A stretch of DNA of 64,000 nucleotides from Cupriavidus pinatubonensis (GTDB taxonomy: Bacteria > Pseudomonadota > Gammaproteobacteria > Burkholderiales > Burkholderiaceae): positions 62,001 through 126,000 of the forward strand of contig NZ_CP080766.1 of assembly GCF_019602855.1 (NCBI RefSeq), in the 5' to 3' direction. The notes beneath the pieces are model-generated. The model saw nothing but the letters and a program-made list of their open reading frames with translations. It was not told the DNA's origin and searched no databases. Both the position numbers and the translations under genes were made by a program. This document shows, one piece after another, positions 53,232 to 62,859 of this stretch. Each line of letters begins with the position of its first letter. Within the stretch, counting starts at the first letter, position 1.

Positions 53232-54854
53232 ATGAATTTCGAAATCCCGCAGTCGCTGATCCATCCGCTGCTCGCGCTGATCCAAGCCGAATCGCCGCTG
53301 GCCCGGCAGCTCAGGGAACACGGTGTCTGCCACGGCAACATGGTGGTGTCGGCGCGCCTGTTCGACGCGCAATCGCTCAGTTCGCTCTATACGCTCAGCA
53401 AGGCACAGAACGAGCGCGAACTGCTGTTCCAGATGCTTGCGCTCGACAACATCTACAACGCGCCGCAAGCGCGCACGATTCCGGGCCTGGAGATGCTGGT
53501 GGCAGGGCTGATCGCCTACCTGTCGCGCGATGCCATCGATGGCTGGCTGTACCAGCGCAGCCGCGACGGCGTGCTGCTGCCGTGGCTGGTCCAGCGCATC
53601 CGCCATGTCGAGCCGGAGCAGGGCATGCCCTATGTGGCCATCGACATGCTCGCGAACACGATGCTGTCCGCCAACTCCGAGCAGACCGACCCCACGCGTC
53701 GCCGTTCAGGCATGACGACGTCGATCATCGTCACGCGCGACGAGATCGTCGACCGCACGATCCCCGAACTGCTTGCGGAATTCGGCTTCTTCAAGGAGTG
53801 TGCGGAGTTCCGGCGCGAATACGAGATCCATGCGCAGCGCTTCGTGCGCTACCAGCGCAGCTTTGGCGCGCAGTTCATCGCGACGCGCGCCGGCTTCACG
53901 GTCGAAGGCAAGAACACCGTCGCGCTGGCGCGCATGGCCGATGGCGTGACCGCACGCTGCATCAATGACGAAGAACGGCTCGAACGGCGCTTCGAGATGA
54001 ACTGCGATGCGGAGTTCTGGCGCCGCGCCGGTGTCGTCAGCGGCTTCGAGAAGGTGCCGCTGCATGGCTACGTACACCTGTTCCACCTGGAGTGGCACCA
54101 GAACATCTGGGTACACGTGCAGCACCTGAGCGAGTACAAATACCGGCCCGAACTGCGGGACAAGCTGGTGCTGCCGGACCATCATCGCGATCTGATCGAC
54201 ATCCTGACGTCGCACATGGACGTGCTGGTGCAGGACTTCGTGCCCGGCAAGTCGGGCGGCACGACCATCCTCTGCCAAGGGGCCCCGGGACTCGGCAAGA
54301 CGCTGACCGCGGAGATCTATGCCGAAGTCGTTGGCAAACCGCTCTACCGCGTGCATTCGGGGCAGCTCGGCACGACCGCCGCATCGGTCGGCGCCACGTT
54401 GATGGAAATCCTGCGTCGCGCCATGCGGTGGAACGCCGTCCTGCTGCTGGACGAAGCCGACGTCTACATTCGCCGCCGCGACAACGACCTCGAGCACAAC
54501 GCCATCGTCGCCGAGTTCCTGCGCACGCTCGAATACTTCAGCGGATTGCTGTTCATGACGACCAACCGCACCGGCGACGTCGACGACGCCATCCTGTCGC
54601 GCTGCATTGCGACGATCCAGTATGAGACACCATGCAGGGAAGATGCCGCGCGCCTGTGGCGGCTGCAGGCCGATCAGTGCGGCGTGTCGCTGCAGGACGA
54701 ACTTGTCGATGCGCTGACAGCCGCCTACCCGAAAGCGAGCGGCCGCGACATCAAGGAGCTGATGAAGCTTGCCACGCGGTACAGCAAGGCAAAGCAGATC
54801 GCGCTGTCCGAAGACGTGTTCCGGCTGTGCGCGCAGTTTCGGGCGATCGAGTAA
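53232..54854 (+). CDS. AAA+ ATPase with unrecognised N-terminal region
   Basis: A 540-residue protein. Residues ~1-325 show no recognised domain (helical, with AEFGFFKECAEFRREYEIHAQRFV). The C-terminal AAA+ module has Walker A GAPGLGKT (350-357), Walker B LLLDEADVYIRRRD, sensor-1 FMTTNRTGDVDD and an SRC arginine-finger region. The start at 53232 is the first ATG after the esterase stop. Likely a remodeller or chaperone for an unknown partner. Followed by a terminator. Confidence 0.87.
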   Translation: MNFEIPQSLIHPLLALIQAESPLARQLREHGVCHGNMVVSARLFDAQSLSSLYTLSKAQNERELLFQMLALDNIYNAPQARTIPGLEMLVAGLIAYLSRDAIDGWLYQRSRDGVLLPWLVQRIRHVEPEQGMPYVAIDMLANTMLSANSEQTDPTRRRSGMTTSIIVTRDEIVDRTIPELLAEFGFFKECAEFRREYEIHAQRFVRYQRSFGAQFIATRAGFTVEGKNTVALARMADGVTARCINDEERLERRFEMNCDAEFWRRAGVVSGFEKVPLHGYVHLFHLEWHQNIWVHVQHLSEYKYRPELRDKLVLPDHHRDLIDILTSHMDVLVQDFVPGKSGGTTILCQGAPGLGKTLTAEIYAEVVGKPLYRVHSGQLGTTAASVGATLMEILRRAMRWNAVLLLDEADVYIRRRDNDLEHNAIVAEFLRTLEYFSGLLFMTTNRTGDVDDAILSRCIATIQYETPCREDAARLWRLQADQCGVSLQDELVDALTAAYPKASGRDIKELMKLATRYSKAKQIALSEDVFRLCAQFRAIE

Positions 54855-54872
54855 GCGTCCTTGCTTCAAATC

Positions 54873-54913
54873 AGCCGCCACCCCGTCATGGCTTGACGGA
54901 GCAGGCGGCTTTT
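54873..54913 (+). terminator. Terminator of the esterase-AAA+ unit
   Basis: AGCCGCC (54873-54879) pairs with GGCGGCT (54904-54910), with an inner CCGTC/GACGG stem, followed by a short T run. It lies in the gap to the convergent PQQ dehydrogenase remnant. Confidence 0.72.
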
Positions 54914-54916
54914 CCA

Positions 54917-56320
54917 TTACTGGCCGGTGCCGGCAACTGCCTTGGGCCGGATCGCATCAGCCGTGCCTTGAATGAAGGCCTTGAGTTTCTCGACATCGTC
55001 AGCGCTCAGCTTGCCGCTGAAGTCCGGCATGCCGCGCACCATGGCGGGCCCCTTGAAGATGAACTTGTCCAGGTTCTGGATGTAGGTGGCGTGCATATAG
55101 CCCAGGTTGGGAATATTGCCGCCGCGATCCACGCCCGGCACGCCATGGCAGGCCACGCAGTTGCTGACGTAGAGGCCGGCACCGGCCTTCACGTTGGCCG
55201 GATCGTAGCTGACCCCGGACAGCAGTTCCCCCACGCGAGCCTTGACGAATTCCGGCATGGCCGCCTTGCCCCCGAGCGCGAACGTGTAGACCGTGCCGGG
55301 ACCTTCGCGGTCCGCGACGCGGCGGTACGCGCCGTACGCACCGCCCCAGCCCACGGCGATCGACACGTACTGCTTGCCATCGACCATGTAGGTCGTCGGG
55401 GCAGCGATGACGCCGGTGCCCGTCGGCGTTTCCCACAGCTTGTCGCCGTTGCGCGCGTCATAGGCGATCAACCGGCCGTCCGACGTGCCCTGGAACACCA
55501 GGTTGCCGGCCGTGGTCAGCGTGCCGCCATTCCACGGCGCGACGTATTCCTGCGTCCATGCCGCTTTGTGCTGCACCGGATCCCACGCAATCAGGCGCCC
55601 GAACGGCTTGTTGGCCGGGCTCGCGGCGCCGAGGATCTTGCCGGTATTCCAGCCGGTGTTGCTCTGCAGCGCACCGGGCGCAGCGGCATTGAAGCGCCAG
55701 CGCTTGTCGTCCATGAGATTCGCCGGCACGTTCTGTGCCGGCACGTAGACCAGCCCGGTCTGCGGATTGAACGACATCGACTGCCAGTTGTGGCCGCCGT
55801 AGGGGCCCGGGATCGCGTCGTAGGGCTTGTCGGTCGCGCGTGCTTCGGGAACTTCGGCGGGGCGGCCGTTGGCGTCATAGCCCGTGGTCCAGTTCACGTC
55901 GACATAGTTCTTCGCGGAAATAAACCGCCCATCGGTCCGGTCGATCACGAAGAAGAAGAAGCCATCCTTCGGCGCGTGCAGGATCACCTTGCGCGGCTGG
56001 CCGTCGATCTTCAGGTCTGCCAGGATCATCGGCGATGTGGACGTGTAGTCCCAGTTGTCGCCCGGCGTTTCCTGGTAGTGCCACACGTACTTGCCCGTGT
56101 CCGGATCGAGCGCGACGATCGATGCAAGGTACAGGTTGTCGCCGCCGGCCGGGCTGCGCGCGCGGTGCGCCCACGGCGAGCCGTTGCCGGTCCCCACGTA
56201 CATCAGGTTGAGTTCGGGATCGAAGGTGAGGCTGTCCCACGCCGTGCCGCCACCACCGGCCTCCCACCATTTGCCTGCTGGGTCCCAAGTCTGCGCGGCG
56301 CGCGCCATCGATGCAGCCAT
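54917..56320 (-). pseudogene. 5'-truncated PQQ-dependent alcohol dehydrogenase (quinohemoprotein)
   Basis: About 467 codons match the C-terminal two thirds of a type II quinohemoprotein alcohol dehydrogenase: AAQTWDPAGKWWEAGGGGTA, ETPGDNWDYTSTSPMIL (catalytic Asp region), the propeller Trp motifs, and a cytochrome c domain with CVACHG. The signal peptide and first ~230 residues expected of this family (~700 aa) are absent, and upstream frame sequence (RATFPLAAMAASM) is not homologous. Without an export signal it could not take up PQQ and heme in the periplasm, so it is probably a pseudogene. Confidence 0.78.
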
Positions 56321-56502
56321 GGCGGCCAGCGGAAAAGTGGCACGGCGGCTTGAATTGCCCGAAGGGTTCCCGCTGCTGAAGCATCCGCAGCACGCCCTTC
56401 CATATCGAGGGGCCGCCCTTGCGCTGGGCCGAACTCTATTTCCGGGCGACCGGTTCAGCTACAAGCGGACACTGTCGCGCTAGCGACAGCGCCGTACCCG
56501 CA

Positions 56503-57009
56503 TCATCCGCGCTGCGGCAGCTTCCAGCCCGGCCGGATGAAGTGGCACGTGTAGCCGTTCGGATAGCGTTCCAGATAGTCCTGGTGCTCGGGCTCTGCCT
56601 CCCAGAACGGGCCTGCAGGCGCAACTTCCGTCACAGCCTTGCCAGGCCACAGGCCTGACGCATTGACGTCGGCGATCGTGTCTTCCGCTACCTGCTTCTG
56701 CGCATCGTCCCGATAGAAGATCGCCGAGCGGTAGCTTGTGCCGACATCGTTTCCCTGACGGTTCTTGGTGGTCGGGTCGTGGATCTGGAAGAAGAACTCC
56801 AGGATCTGGCGATAGCTGATCTGCTGCGGATTGAACACGACTTCGATTGCTTCTGCGTGGGTGCCATGGTTGCGGTAGGTGGCATTCGGCACATCGCCGC
56901 CGCTGTAGCCCACGCGCGTTGCCAATACGCCCGGGTACCGTCGCAGCAGGTCCTGCATGCCCCAGAAGCAGCCGCCTGCCAGGATAGCGATTTCGCTTTG
57001 CGTCGTCAT
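56503..57009 (-). CDS. msrA: Peptide-methionine (S)-S-oxide reductase MsrA
   Basis: A 168-residue repair enzyme that reduces methionine-S-sulfoxide. Catalytic motif GCFWG (Cys14) near the N-terminus, then [20 protein letters not shown] and [17 protein letters not shown] precedes the ATG at 57009. Only short divergent sequence separates it from the mesaconyl-CoA-hydratase-like operon. Confidence 0.94.
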   Translation of the reverse strand: MTTQSEIAILAGGCFWGMQDLLRRYPGVLATRVGYSGGDVPNATYRNHGTHAEAIEVVFNPQQISYRQILEFFFQIHDPTTKNRQGNDVGTSYRSAIFYRDDAQKQVAEDTIADVNASGLWPGKAVTEVAPAGPFWEAEPEHQDYLERYPNGYTCHFIRPGWKLPQRG

Positions 57010-57285
57010 GGTTCTCCCTCTCTGTTCGGTTGCTGCCGCACCGCGTATGACTCGCCGCGCCGGCACATTCGCGCATTGTGCACGATAGCCCGCCGCGGCG
57101 TGCAGCCAGGAACTGAGCTGCAACCGCTGCGCCGCTTTCAGGGTCTGCAACAGCTGGCTCCGCTTTCCTGTTCCTGCAGTTCCCACGCGTTCTTTCCCGT
57201 TGCCGAGTCGCGGCACGCGTTCGAGCTCAGCTCCTGCACCTTGCACTCCTGGCGGCGTTCTGGGATTCCGTCATTATCAATGCAT

Positions 57286-57301
57286 TTATGTACGTACATA
57301 A
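57286..57301. promoter_or_regulatory. Palindromic operator copy 1 (TTATGTACGTACATAA)
   Basis: Perfect 16-bp palindrome. Its 14-bp core TATGTACGTACATA recurs exactly at 57411-57424. Confidence 0.6.
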
Positions 57302-57410
57302 TAACGCGGATACCCACCCGAATTTGGTGGGCATTATTCGCCTTATGCAAACGCATTCCATAGCCATGACGCACCGAAATCCAGTTGACATTGTCCGTTT
57401 CGCCAATCAC

Positions 57411-57424
57411 TATGTACGTACATA
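57411..57424. promoter_or_regulatory. Palindromic operator copy 2 (TATGTACGTACATA)
   Basis: Perfect 14-bp palindrome, 52 bp upstream of the MaoC gene start. The centres of the two copies are 124 bp apart, about twelve helical turns, which would allow looping by a dimeric regulator. Confidence 0.6.
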
Positions 57425-57476
57425 TAGCAAGGCAGCAGAACACGCAGCCAGGGCCATGAGGGACAAGGAAACGCAT

Positions 57477-58538
57477 ATGAAGAAGGACCGCAGCGGCAAC
57501 TATTTCGAGGACTTCCGCGTCGGCATGAAGATCAGCCATGCCACGCCGCGCACGCTGACCGAAGGTGACCGCAGCCTGTATATCGGGCTGACCGGCAGCC
57601 GCACGGCGTTGTGCACCGCAGAGACCAATGCCCGGCACCTGGGCTTCGAGCATCGACCGCTGGAAGACATGCTGGTGTTCAACACGGCGTTCGGCAAGAC
57701 GGTGCCCGATATCTCTCTCAATGCCGTGGCGAACCTCGGCTATGCGGAAGTGCGTTTTGTCTCGCACGTCTATCCGGGCGACACGCTGGCCGTGCAAACC
57801 GAAGTGATCGGTCTCAAGGAGAACTCCAACCGCAAGAGCGGCGTGGTCTACGTGCGCTCGACCGCGCGCAACCAGCATGGCCGCGAAGTGCTGAGCTGGG
57901 TGCGCTGGGTGATGGTGCACAAGCGCGACCACGGCGCCGTGTGTGGCGAAGCAGTGGTGCCGTCCACCCAGGCCGTGGTACCAGCCGAGCGCCTGCGCCG
58001 TAGCGACTACACGGCGCGCGTGCGCGAGATCACGGGCATGACGGGCTTCGATGACCTGTGGGAGGACTACGCGATAGGCGAGCGCATCGACCACCCGGGC
58101 GCGATGACGATCAACGACAGCGACCACAGCCTCGCTACGCGCCTGTACCAGAACACGGCCCGGGCTCACTTCGACGGGCACGCCATGGCCGCAAACGGCG
58201 GGCAACGCCTGGTCTACGGCGGGCACATCATCTCGGTATGCCGCGCGCTGGCCTATGACGGGCTGGAGAACGGCCTGTCAATCATTGCGATCAACGGGGG
58301 CAGCCACGTGAACCCGACCTATGCGGGCGACACCATCGCGTGCGCGACGCAGGTGCTGGAGAAAGTCGACCTCGGCCAGGAGCACGTCGGTGCGCTGCGC
58401 CTGCGCATGATCGGCGTAAAGAACGCCAGCGGCACCTCAATCGCCTTTCCGGAGCCGGGCCAGGGCAGGGCGGCGCACCCGTCCAATGTCGTGCTGGACC
58501 TCGACTACACCATCGCCATCCCGAAACGCCAGCGGTAA
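57477..58538 (+). CDS. Mesaconyl-CoA hydratase-like tandem MaoC protein
   Basis: A 353-residue double hot-dog dehydratase, length typical of mesaconyl-CoA hydratase. Landmarks: YFEDFRVGMKISHATPRTLT, FGKTVPDISLNAVANLGYAE, VYPGDTLAVQTEVIGLKEN, RLYQNTARAHFDGH and RLVYGGHIISV. The start (MKKDRSG) has AAGGAAAC upstream. With the CitE-like gene next door it probably handles a methylmalyl/citramalyl-CoA-type intermediate; the exact C4/C5 substrate is not certain. Confidence 0.86.
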   Translation: MKKDRSGNYFEDFRVGMKISHATPRTLTEGDRSLYIGLTGSRTALCTAETNARHLGFEHRPLEDMLVFNTAFGKTVPDISLNAVANLGYAEVRFVSHVYPGDTLAVQTEVIGLKENSNRKSGVVYVRSTARNQHGREVLSWVRWVMVHKRDHGAVCGEAVVPSTQAVVPAERLRRSDYTARVREITGMTGFDDLWEDYAIGERIDHPGAMTINDSDHSLATRLYQNTARAHFDGHAMAANGGQRLVYGGHIISVCRALAYDGLENGLSIIAINGGSHVNPTYAGDTIACATQVLEKVDLGQEHVGALRLRMIGVKNASGTSIAFPEPGQGRAAHPSNVVLDLDYTIAIPKRQR

Positions 58539-58589
58539 GCCCCACGCGCGGCCTGCCTCAATGCACATCACTTATCAGCGAGACAAGAC

Positions 58590-59585
58590 ATGACCACCGC
58601 AACGCATCCGAACGACGCCCTGTTTGCCGGCGAAAAATCCTTTCCGGTGCTGGCCGCCTGCGAGCACTTCGCCGGCAGCGAAAAGCTGATCGGCAAGGCC
58701 ATGGACCTGCAAGTCGAGTACGGCCCGGTCTTCGACGTGACCTGCGACTGCGAAGACGGCGCCGCCGCCGGCCAGGAACGCGAGCACGCCGAGATGGTTG
58801 CGCGCATGATCGCCTCGGACCGCAACGTCCACGGCCGTGCCGGTGCCCGTATCCATGACCCGTCGCATCCGGCCTGGCGCCAGGATGTGGACATCATCGT
58901 GAACGGCGCTGGCGGCCGGCTCGCCTATATCACGGTGCCCAAGGCAACCAACAGCGGGCAGGTCGCGGAAGTCATCCGCTATATCGGCGACGTCGCCAAG
59001 CGCGCCGGCCTGGACAAGCCCGTGCCGGTGCACGTGCTGATCGAAACCCACGGCGCGTTGCGCGACGTGTTCCAGATCGCGGAACTGCCCAACATCGAAG
59101 TGCTCGACTTCGGCCTGATGGACTTCGTCAGCGGCCACCACGGCGCGATTCCGGCCGCCGCCATGCGCAGCCCGGGCCAGTTCGAGCACGCGCTGCTCGC
59201 GCGCGCGAAGGCCGACATGGTTGCGGCGGCACTGGCCAACGGCATCGTGCCGGCGCACAACGTGTGCCTGAACCTGAAGGACGCCGAGGTCATCGCCAGC
59301 GACGCGCGCCGCGCGCGCAATGAGTTCGGCTTCCTGCGCATGTGGAGCATCTATCCGGCGCAGATCCAGCCGATCGTCAACGCCATGCGCCCGGACTTCA
59401 CCGAAGTGGAAGATGCCGCCGGCATCCTGGTGGCCGCGCAGGACGCCGACTGGGGCCCGATCCAGTACAAGGGCGAACTGCACGACCGCGCCACCTACCG
59501 CTACTTCTGGGAAGTGCTGCAGAAGGCGAAGGTGACCGGCATGGCGGTGCCGGCCGAAGCGGACCACCGCTTCTTCGCGAACTGA
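58590..59585 (+). CDS. HpcH/HpaI-CitE family CoA-ester lyase
   Basis: A 331-residue aldolase of the citrate-lyase beta/malyl-CoA lyase superfamily. Conserved acidic metal-site region DVTCDCEDGAAAGQE, the RIHDPSHPAW Arg region, and VHVLIETHGALRDVFQIAEL with the second metal Glu. The C-terminal lid has WSIYPAQIQPIVNAM. Likely cleaves the product of the hydratase (for example citramalyl- or methylmalyl-CoA) to acetyl/propionyl-CoA and a 2-oxo acid. Confidence 0.86.
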   Translation: MTTATHPNDALFAGEKSFPVLAACEHFAGSEKLIGKAMDLQVEYGPVFDVTCDCEDGAAAGQEREHAEMVARMIASDRNVHGRAGARIHDPSHPAWRQDVDIIVNGAGGRLAYITVPKATNSGQVAEVIRYIGDVAKRAGLDKPVPVHVLIETHGALRDVFQIAELPNIEVLDFGLMDFVSGHHGAIPAAAMRSPGQFEHALLARAKADMVAAALANGIVPAHNVCLNLKDAEVIASDARRARNEFGFLRMWSIYPAQIQPIVNAMRPDFTEVEDAAGILVAAQDADWGPIQYKGELHDRATYRYFWEVLQKAKVTGMAVPAEADHRFFAN

Positions 59586-59654
59586 AGGCGCAGGAGGGGA
59601 ACCGCACCGGCATCGTAAAATGTGCGCACCCTCCGATTTTTCCGCCCCGCCGCC

Positions 59655-60449
59655 ATGACCGCCGCGACACTGAAGGACAGCAAGCCCAAACCCGATCTGC
59701 CGGGTGCCCCGACCCGATACGCCGAACTCGCCAGCATGCTGGTGAAGGACATCGTGGAAGGGCGCCGCGTGGTGGGGAGCCTGCTGCCGACGGAACATGA
59801 ACTGGCCGAACAGCACGGCGTGAGCCGCCACACGGTGCGCGCCTCGCTGCGCATGCTGCAGGACCTCGGCTATATCTCGCGGAAGAAGGCGGTGGGCACC
59901 ATCGTCGAGAACGCCAACCCGAATGCGGCCTATACGCAATCGTTCGGCACGGCGGAAGACCTGGTGCGCGTGGCCGCGACCGAAGTGCGGGCGATCGACG
60001 ACGTGCGCGATGTCACGCTGGACCGCGCGCTGGCACGCCGGCTCGAAGCGCCGGTGGGCAGCGCGTGGGTGTTGCTCAGCGGCACGCGTGTGGACGCGCG
60101 CAAGGGCAGCACGCCGGTGGCGCGCGCCGACATCTATATCGACGCTTCGCTGGCGGGACTCGTCGATACCATCCGCAATCATCCGCAAACGCTGGTCAGC
60201 GCGCTGATCGAGCGCGAGCGCGCGACTGCCATTGCGGAGATCCGGCAGGTGGTCACGGCAACGCTGATCGACGAGCCGCTGGCCACGCAGCTTGGCGTGC
60301 CGGCGGGGTCGGCGGGGCTGCGGCTGATCCGCCATTACAAGGAAAGCTCGGGCAAGATCCTTGAGATCACGGACACCGTCTATCCGGCCGACCGCGTGTC
60401 GGTGGCATTCCAGCTCAAGCGCAGCCGCGGGCCCGCCATTGGCCTGTAG
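59655..60449 (+). CDS. GntR/HutC-family regulator of the MaoC-CitE module
   Basis: A 264-residue UTRA-type regulator. Winged helix at ~20-90 (YAELASMLVKDIVEGRRVVG, LAEQHGVSRHTVRASLRMLQ, ISRKKAVGTIV) and a UTRA ligand domain (VLLSGTRVDAR, ARADIYIDASLAGL). Third gene of the module. It probably binds the twin palindromes upstream of the MaoC gene; a related GTGCGCAC palindrome lies at 59622-59629 before its own start. Confidence 0.88.
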   Translation: MTAATLKDSKPKPDLPGAPTRYAELASMLVKDIVEGRRVVGSLLPTEHELAEQHGVSRHTVRASLRMLQDLGYISRKKAVGTIVENANPNAAYTQSFGTAEDLVRVAATEVRAIDDVRDVTLDRALARRLEAPVGSAWVLLSGTRVDARKGSTPVARADIYIDASLAGLVDTIRNHPQTLVSALIERERATAIAEIRQVVTATLIDEPLATQLGVPAGSAGLRLIRHYKESSGKILEITDTVYPADRVSVAFQLKRSRGPAIGL

Positions 60450-60451
60450 CG

Positions 60452-61327
60452 CTATCCCGCCAGCGCTTTGGCAGCTTCCCCGATGCGCTCCGCGAGCCGG
60501 CTTGCCACGGGCTGGCGGCTATGCGGCGCACGTTCGACCAGCCCGACTTCGCGATAGAACGTATCGTCACCCAACGACAGCGCGGTGACGCCGGCGGGCC
60601 GTTGGCCCCCAGCCAGCGTACGCGGCGACAGCCCGACACCGAGCCCGCGTGCGACGAGTTGCGCGATGCCTTCCAGTTCATCGAGTTCGATTGCTTCCTG
60701 CACGACCACGCGCTGCTGGCGCAGGAACTGGTCGACCAGCCGGCCGCCAAACGAACCCCGGTCATACCGGATGAACGGCGCCGATTCGATCGCTTCACGC
60801 CAGTGGAGGCCGGCCATGGCAGCCGGCACCAGCAATTCGAACGGCTCGCGCAGCAGCGGGCGCCAGTCCAATTCGGCAGGCAGCGCATAGGGCGGCCGGA
60901 TGAGCACGGCGATATCGATATCGCCGGCATCGACCTGCCCGAGCAGGCTCAGCGACACCCCCGGCACCATGCGCACGCGGCAGGCCGGCAATTCGGCGCG
61001 GAAACTTGCAATGGCATCCGGCAGGAACGTCACCTGCGCGGAAGCAATGGCGCCGATACGCACCATGCCGCCTTGCGCGTCCGGCCCCTGGTGGCCGATA
61101 CGCTCATACAGGGCAACGAGTTCCTCGGCCAGCGCCAGCGTGTCGCGGCCGGCGGCATTGAGCCGTGCCGAGCGCCCGGTGCGATCGAACAGCGGGAAAC
61201 CGACTTCTTCCTCCAGCCGCTGGATTTGCGCGCTGACGGCCGACTGGGTCAGGCCGATCCGCGCGCCGGCGCCGGCAAAGGTGCCGTGTCGGGCCACGGC
61301 GATGAAGGTGCGCAGTTCACGCAGCAT
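60452..61327 (-). CDS. LysR family regulator, divergent from VOC gene
   Basis: A 291-residue LTTR. Helix-turn-helix at ~1-60 (LRTFIAVARHGTFAGAGARIGLTQSAVSAQIQRLE), then the substrate-binding fold (MVRIGAIASAQVTFLPDAI, IDIAVLIRPPYALP). Its stop is 2 bp from that of the convergent GntR gene. Divergent from the VOC gene, which it probably controls. Confidence 0.9.
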   Translation of the reverse strand: MLRELRTFIAVARHGTFAGAGARIGLTQSAVSAQIQRLEEEVGFPLFDRTGRSARLNAAGRDTLALAEELVALYERIGHQGPDAQGGMVRIGAIASAQVTFLPDAIASFRAELPACRVRMVPGVSLSLLGQVDAGDIDIAVLIRPPYALPAELDWRPLLREPFELLVPAAMAGLHWREAIESAPFIRYDRGSFGGRLVDQFLRQQRVVVQEAIELDELEGIAQLVARGLGVGLSPRTLAGGQRPAGVTALSLGDDTFYREVGLVERAPHSRQPVASRLAERIGEAAKALAG

Positions 61328-61359
61328 GATGGCGAATGATCGAAATTTGTGTTGCTCAG

Positions 61360-61376
61360 AGCGAAAATATATCGCT
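61360..61376. promoter_or_regulatory. LysR-type operator between LysR and VOC genes
   Basis: AGCGA-N7-TCGCT is a perfect inverted repeat with an AT-rich centre, in the divergent gap. A longer imperfect repeat (ATGATGGCGAATGAT at 61326-61340 against 61384-61398, 12 of 15 matching as inverse) flanks it. Confidence 0.45.
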
Positions 61377-61479
61377 TTTCATCATCATTCGTCATGCTTA
61401 GACTTTGGCTCCAGGGTTCGGCGGATGATTTGGCCGGCCCGCCCCGCAAAACCGTCATCCATTGAGAGCCTCCCATACC

Positions 61480-61914
61480 ATGAGCGCAGCTGCTGCCGTC
61501 GTGCCTCCGTTTCACCTGGCCTTTCCCGTCCACAGCCTTGCCAGCGCGCGGGAGTTCTACGGCGAACTGCTCGGCTGCCCGGAAGGCCGCAGTTCCGATG
61601 CGTGGATCGACTTCAACTTCTATGGCCACCAGATCGTCGCGCACCTGTCGCCCGACGAATGCGGCCACCGCGGCACCAGCGCGGTGGACGGCGACAACGT
61701 GCCGGTGCGCCACTTCGGCGTGGTGCTGTCGATGGAAGCCTGGCAGGCCGCGGCGGACAAGCTGAGCGCGGCCGGCGTGGAGTTCGTCATCGAACCGCAT
61801 GTCCGCTTCAAGGGCCAGGTCGGCGAACAGGCCACCATGTTCTTCCTGGACCCGTCGGGCAATGCGCTCGAATTCAAGGCGTTTGCGGATATGTCGTCGC
61901 TGTTCGCGAAGTAG
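61480..61914 (+). CDS. VOC/glyoxalase-fold protein
   Basis: A 144-residue vicinal-oxygen-chelate protein of two beta-alpha-beta3 units. Metal-ligand candidates: H in [17 protein letters not shown], the RHFGVVLS His, and E in [14 protein letters not shown]. Resembles small dioxygenase or glyoxalase-like enzymes. Substrate unknown. Expression probably set by the divergent LysR. Confidence 0.88.
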   Translation: MSAAAAVVPPFHLAFPVHSLASAREFYGELLGCPEGRSSDAWIDFNFYGHQIVAHLSPDECGHRGTSAVDGDNVPVRHFGVVLSMEAWQAAADKLSAAGVEFVIEPHVRFKGQVGEQATMFFLDPSGNALEFKAFADMSSLFAK

Positions 61915-61935
61915 GCGTCTCTGGCCGGACGCCTT

Positions 61936-62859
61936 TCAGGATCCGATTCCGGCCTCCTCCACCAGACGGTCCCGCACGAAGCCCAAAAACGTACGCACGC
62001 CCTCGGGCAGCGTGCGGCCGGCCAGCGTCTGCAGTTCGATGGCGCGGCTTTTCATGCCGCGCTCGCGGATCGTCGCGGCATGGAGTTCGCCACGGCGCAG
62101 GCGGTCGCCGACCGTGACCCCGCCTGAAATCGACAGCCCGCCACCGTGCAGCACAAAGCTGGTCAGCGTCTCGAACTGGTTGCTGACCAGCACCGGTTCG
62201 AACGCAACGCCACGCTCACCGCAGGCAATGTCAAACAGCTGGCGCACCGTGTTGTCGCCCTCGGGCAGCGCAAGCGGATACGGCAGCATCTGCGACAGCG
62301 TGATGCTGCGGAACCGCGCGAGCGCGTGATCGGGCCGCATGATCGCAATCACGGGCGCCGCCTGCCTATGCTCGACCCGGATGCCTTGTTCGGCGGCACG
62401 GCTGTACGTGATGCCGATATCGGCGTCGCCGTGCAGCACAATGCCGGTTACCTCGGCCGGCGGTGCCACGCGCACATGGAAATGCAGCCCCGGATAGCGT
62501 TCGCGGAAATCGGCAATGGCGCGTGGCAGGAATTCGATCGCAAACCCGGCCGAACTCGCCACCCGCACGCGCCCGCGCCGCAGACCTTGCAGCGCATCGA
62601 TTTCCGTCACGACACGATCAGCCTCCAGCGCATTGCGCAGCGCATAGGCGGCCAGCAACTCGCCCGCCGCGCTGGCCACCATGCCGCGCGGCCGGCGGTC
62701 GAACAGCGGCACCCCCAGCCATGACTCGAGCGCCGCAACCTGCCGGCTGACCGCGGACACCGTGACGTTTAGCCGCTGCGCCGCCTCGGTCAGCGAGCCG
62801 GTGCGAACGACTTCCAGGAAATAGCGCAGCGAGGTGTCCTGCAGACGGTGCGACAGCAT
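61936..62859 (-). CDS. LysR family regulator next to amidase
   Basis: A 307-residue LTTR from the ATG at 62859 (MLSHRLQDTSLRYFLEVVRT); a GTG 39 nt upstream is possible. Helix-turn-helix SLTEAAQRLNVTVSAVSRQVAALE, then a ligand-binding domain (RVRVASSAGFAIEFLPRAI, HGDADIGITYS). Divergent from the amidase gene, a likely target. Confidence 0.9.
   Translation of the reverse strand: MLSHRLQDTSLRYFLEVVRTGSLTEAAQRLNVTVSAVSRQVAALESWLGVPLFDRRPRGMVASAAGELLAAYALRNALEADRVVTEIDALQGLRRGRVRVASSAGFAIEFLPRAIADFRERYPGLHFHVRVAPPAEVTGIVLHGDADIGITYSRAAEQGIRVEHRQAAPVIAIMRPDHALARFRSITLSQMLPYPLALPEGDNTVRQLFDIACGERGVAFEPVLVSNQFETLTSFVLHGGGLSISGGVTVGDRLRRGELHAATIRERGMKSRAIELQTLAGRTLPEGVRTFLGFVRDRLVEEAGIGS

Larger units (their letters stand above)
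57010..57476. other. Divergent region msrA / MaoC operon
   Basis: 467 bp, AT-richer near the MaoC gene. It contains two identical palindromes (57287-57300 and 57411-57424) and no convincing additional gene. A short in-frame stretch upstream of the MaoC start lacks a ribosome-binding site. Confidence 0.5.

Noticed and set aside
58575..60335. A 586-codon minus-strand frame opposite the CitE-like and GntR genes
   Set aside because: Both sense-strand genes have clear family motifs; this frame has none.
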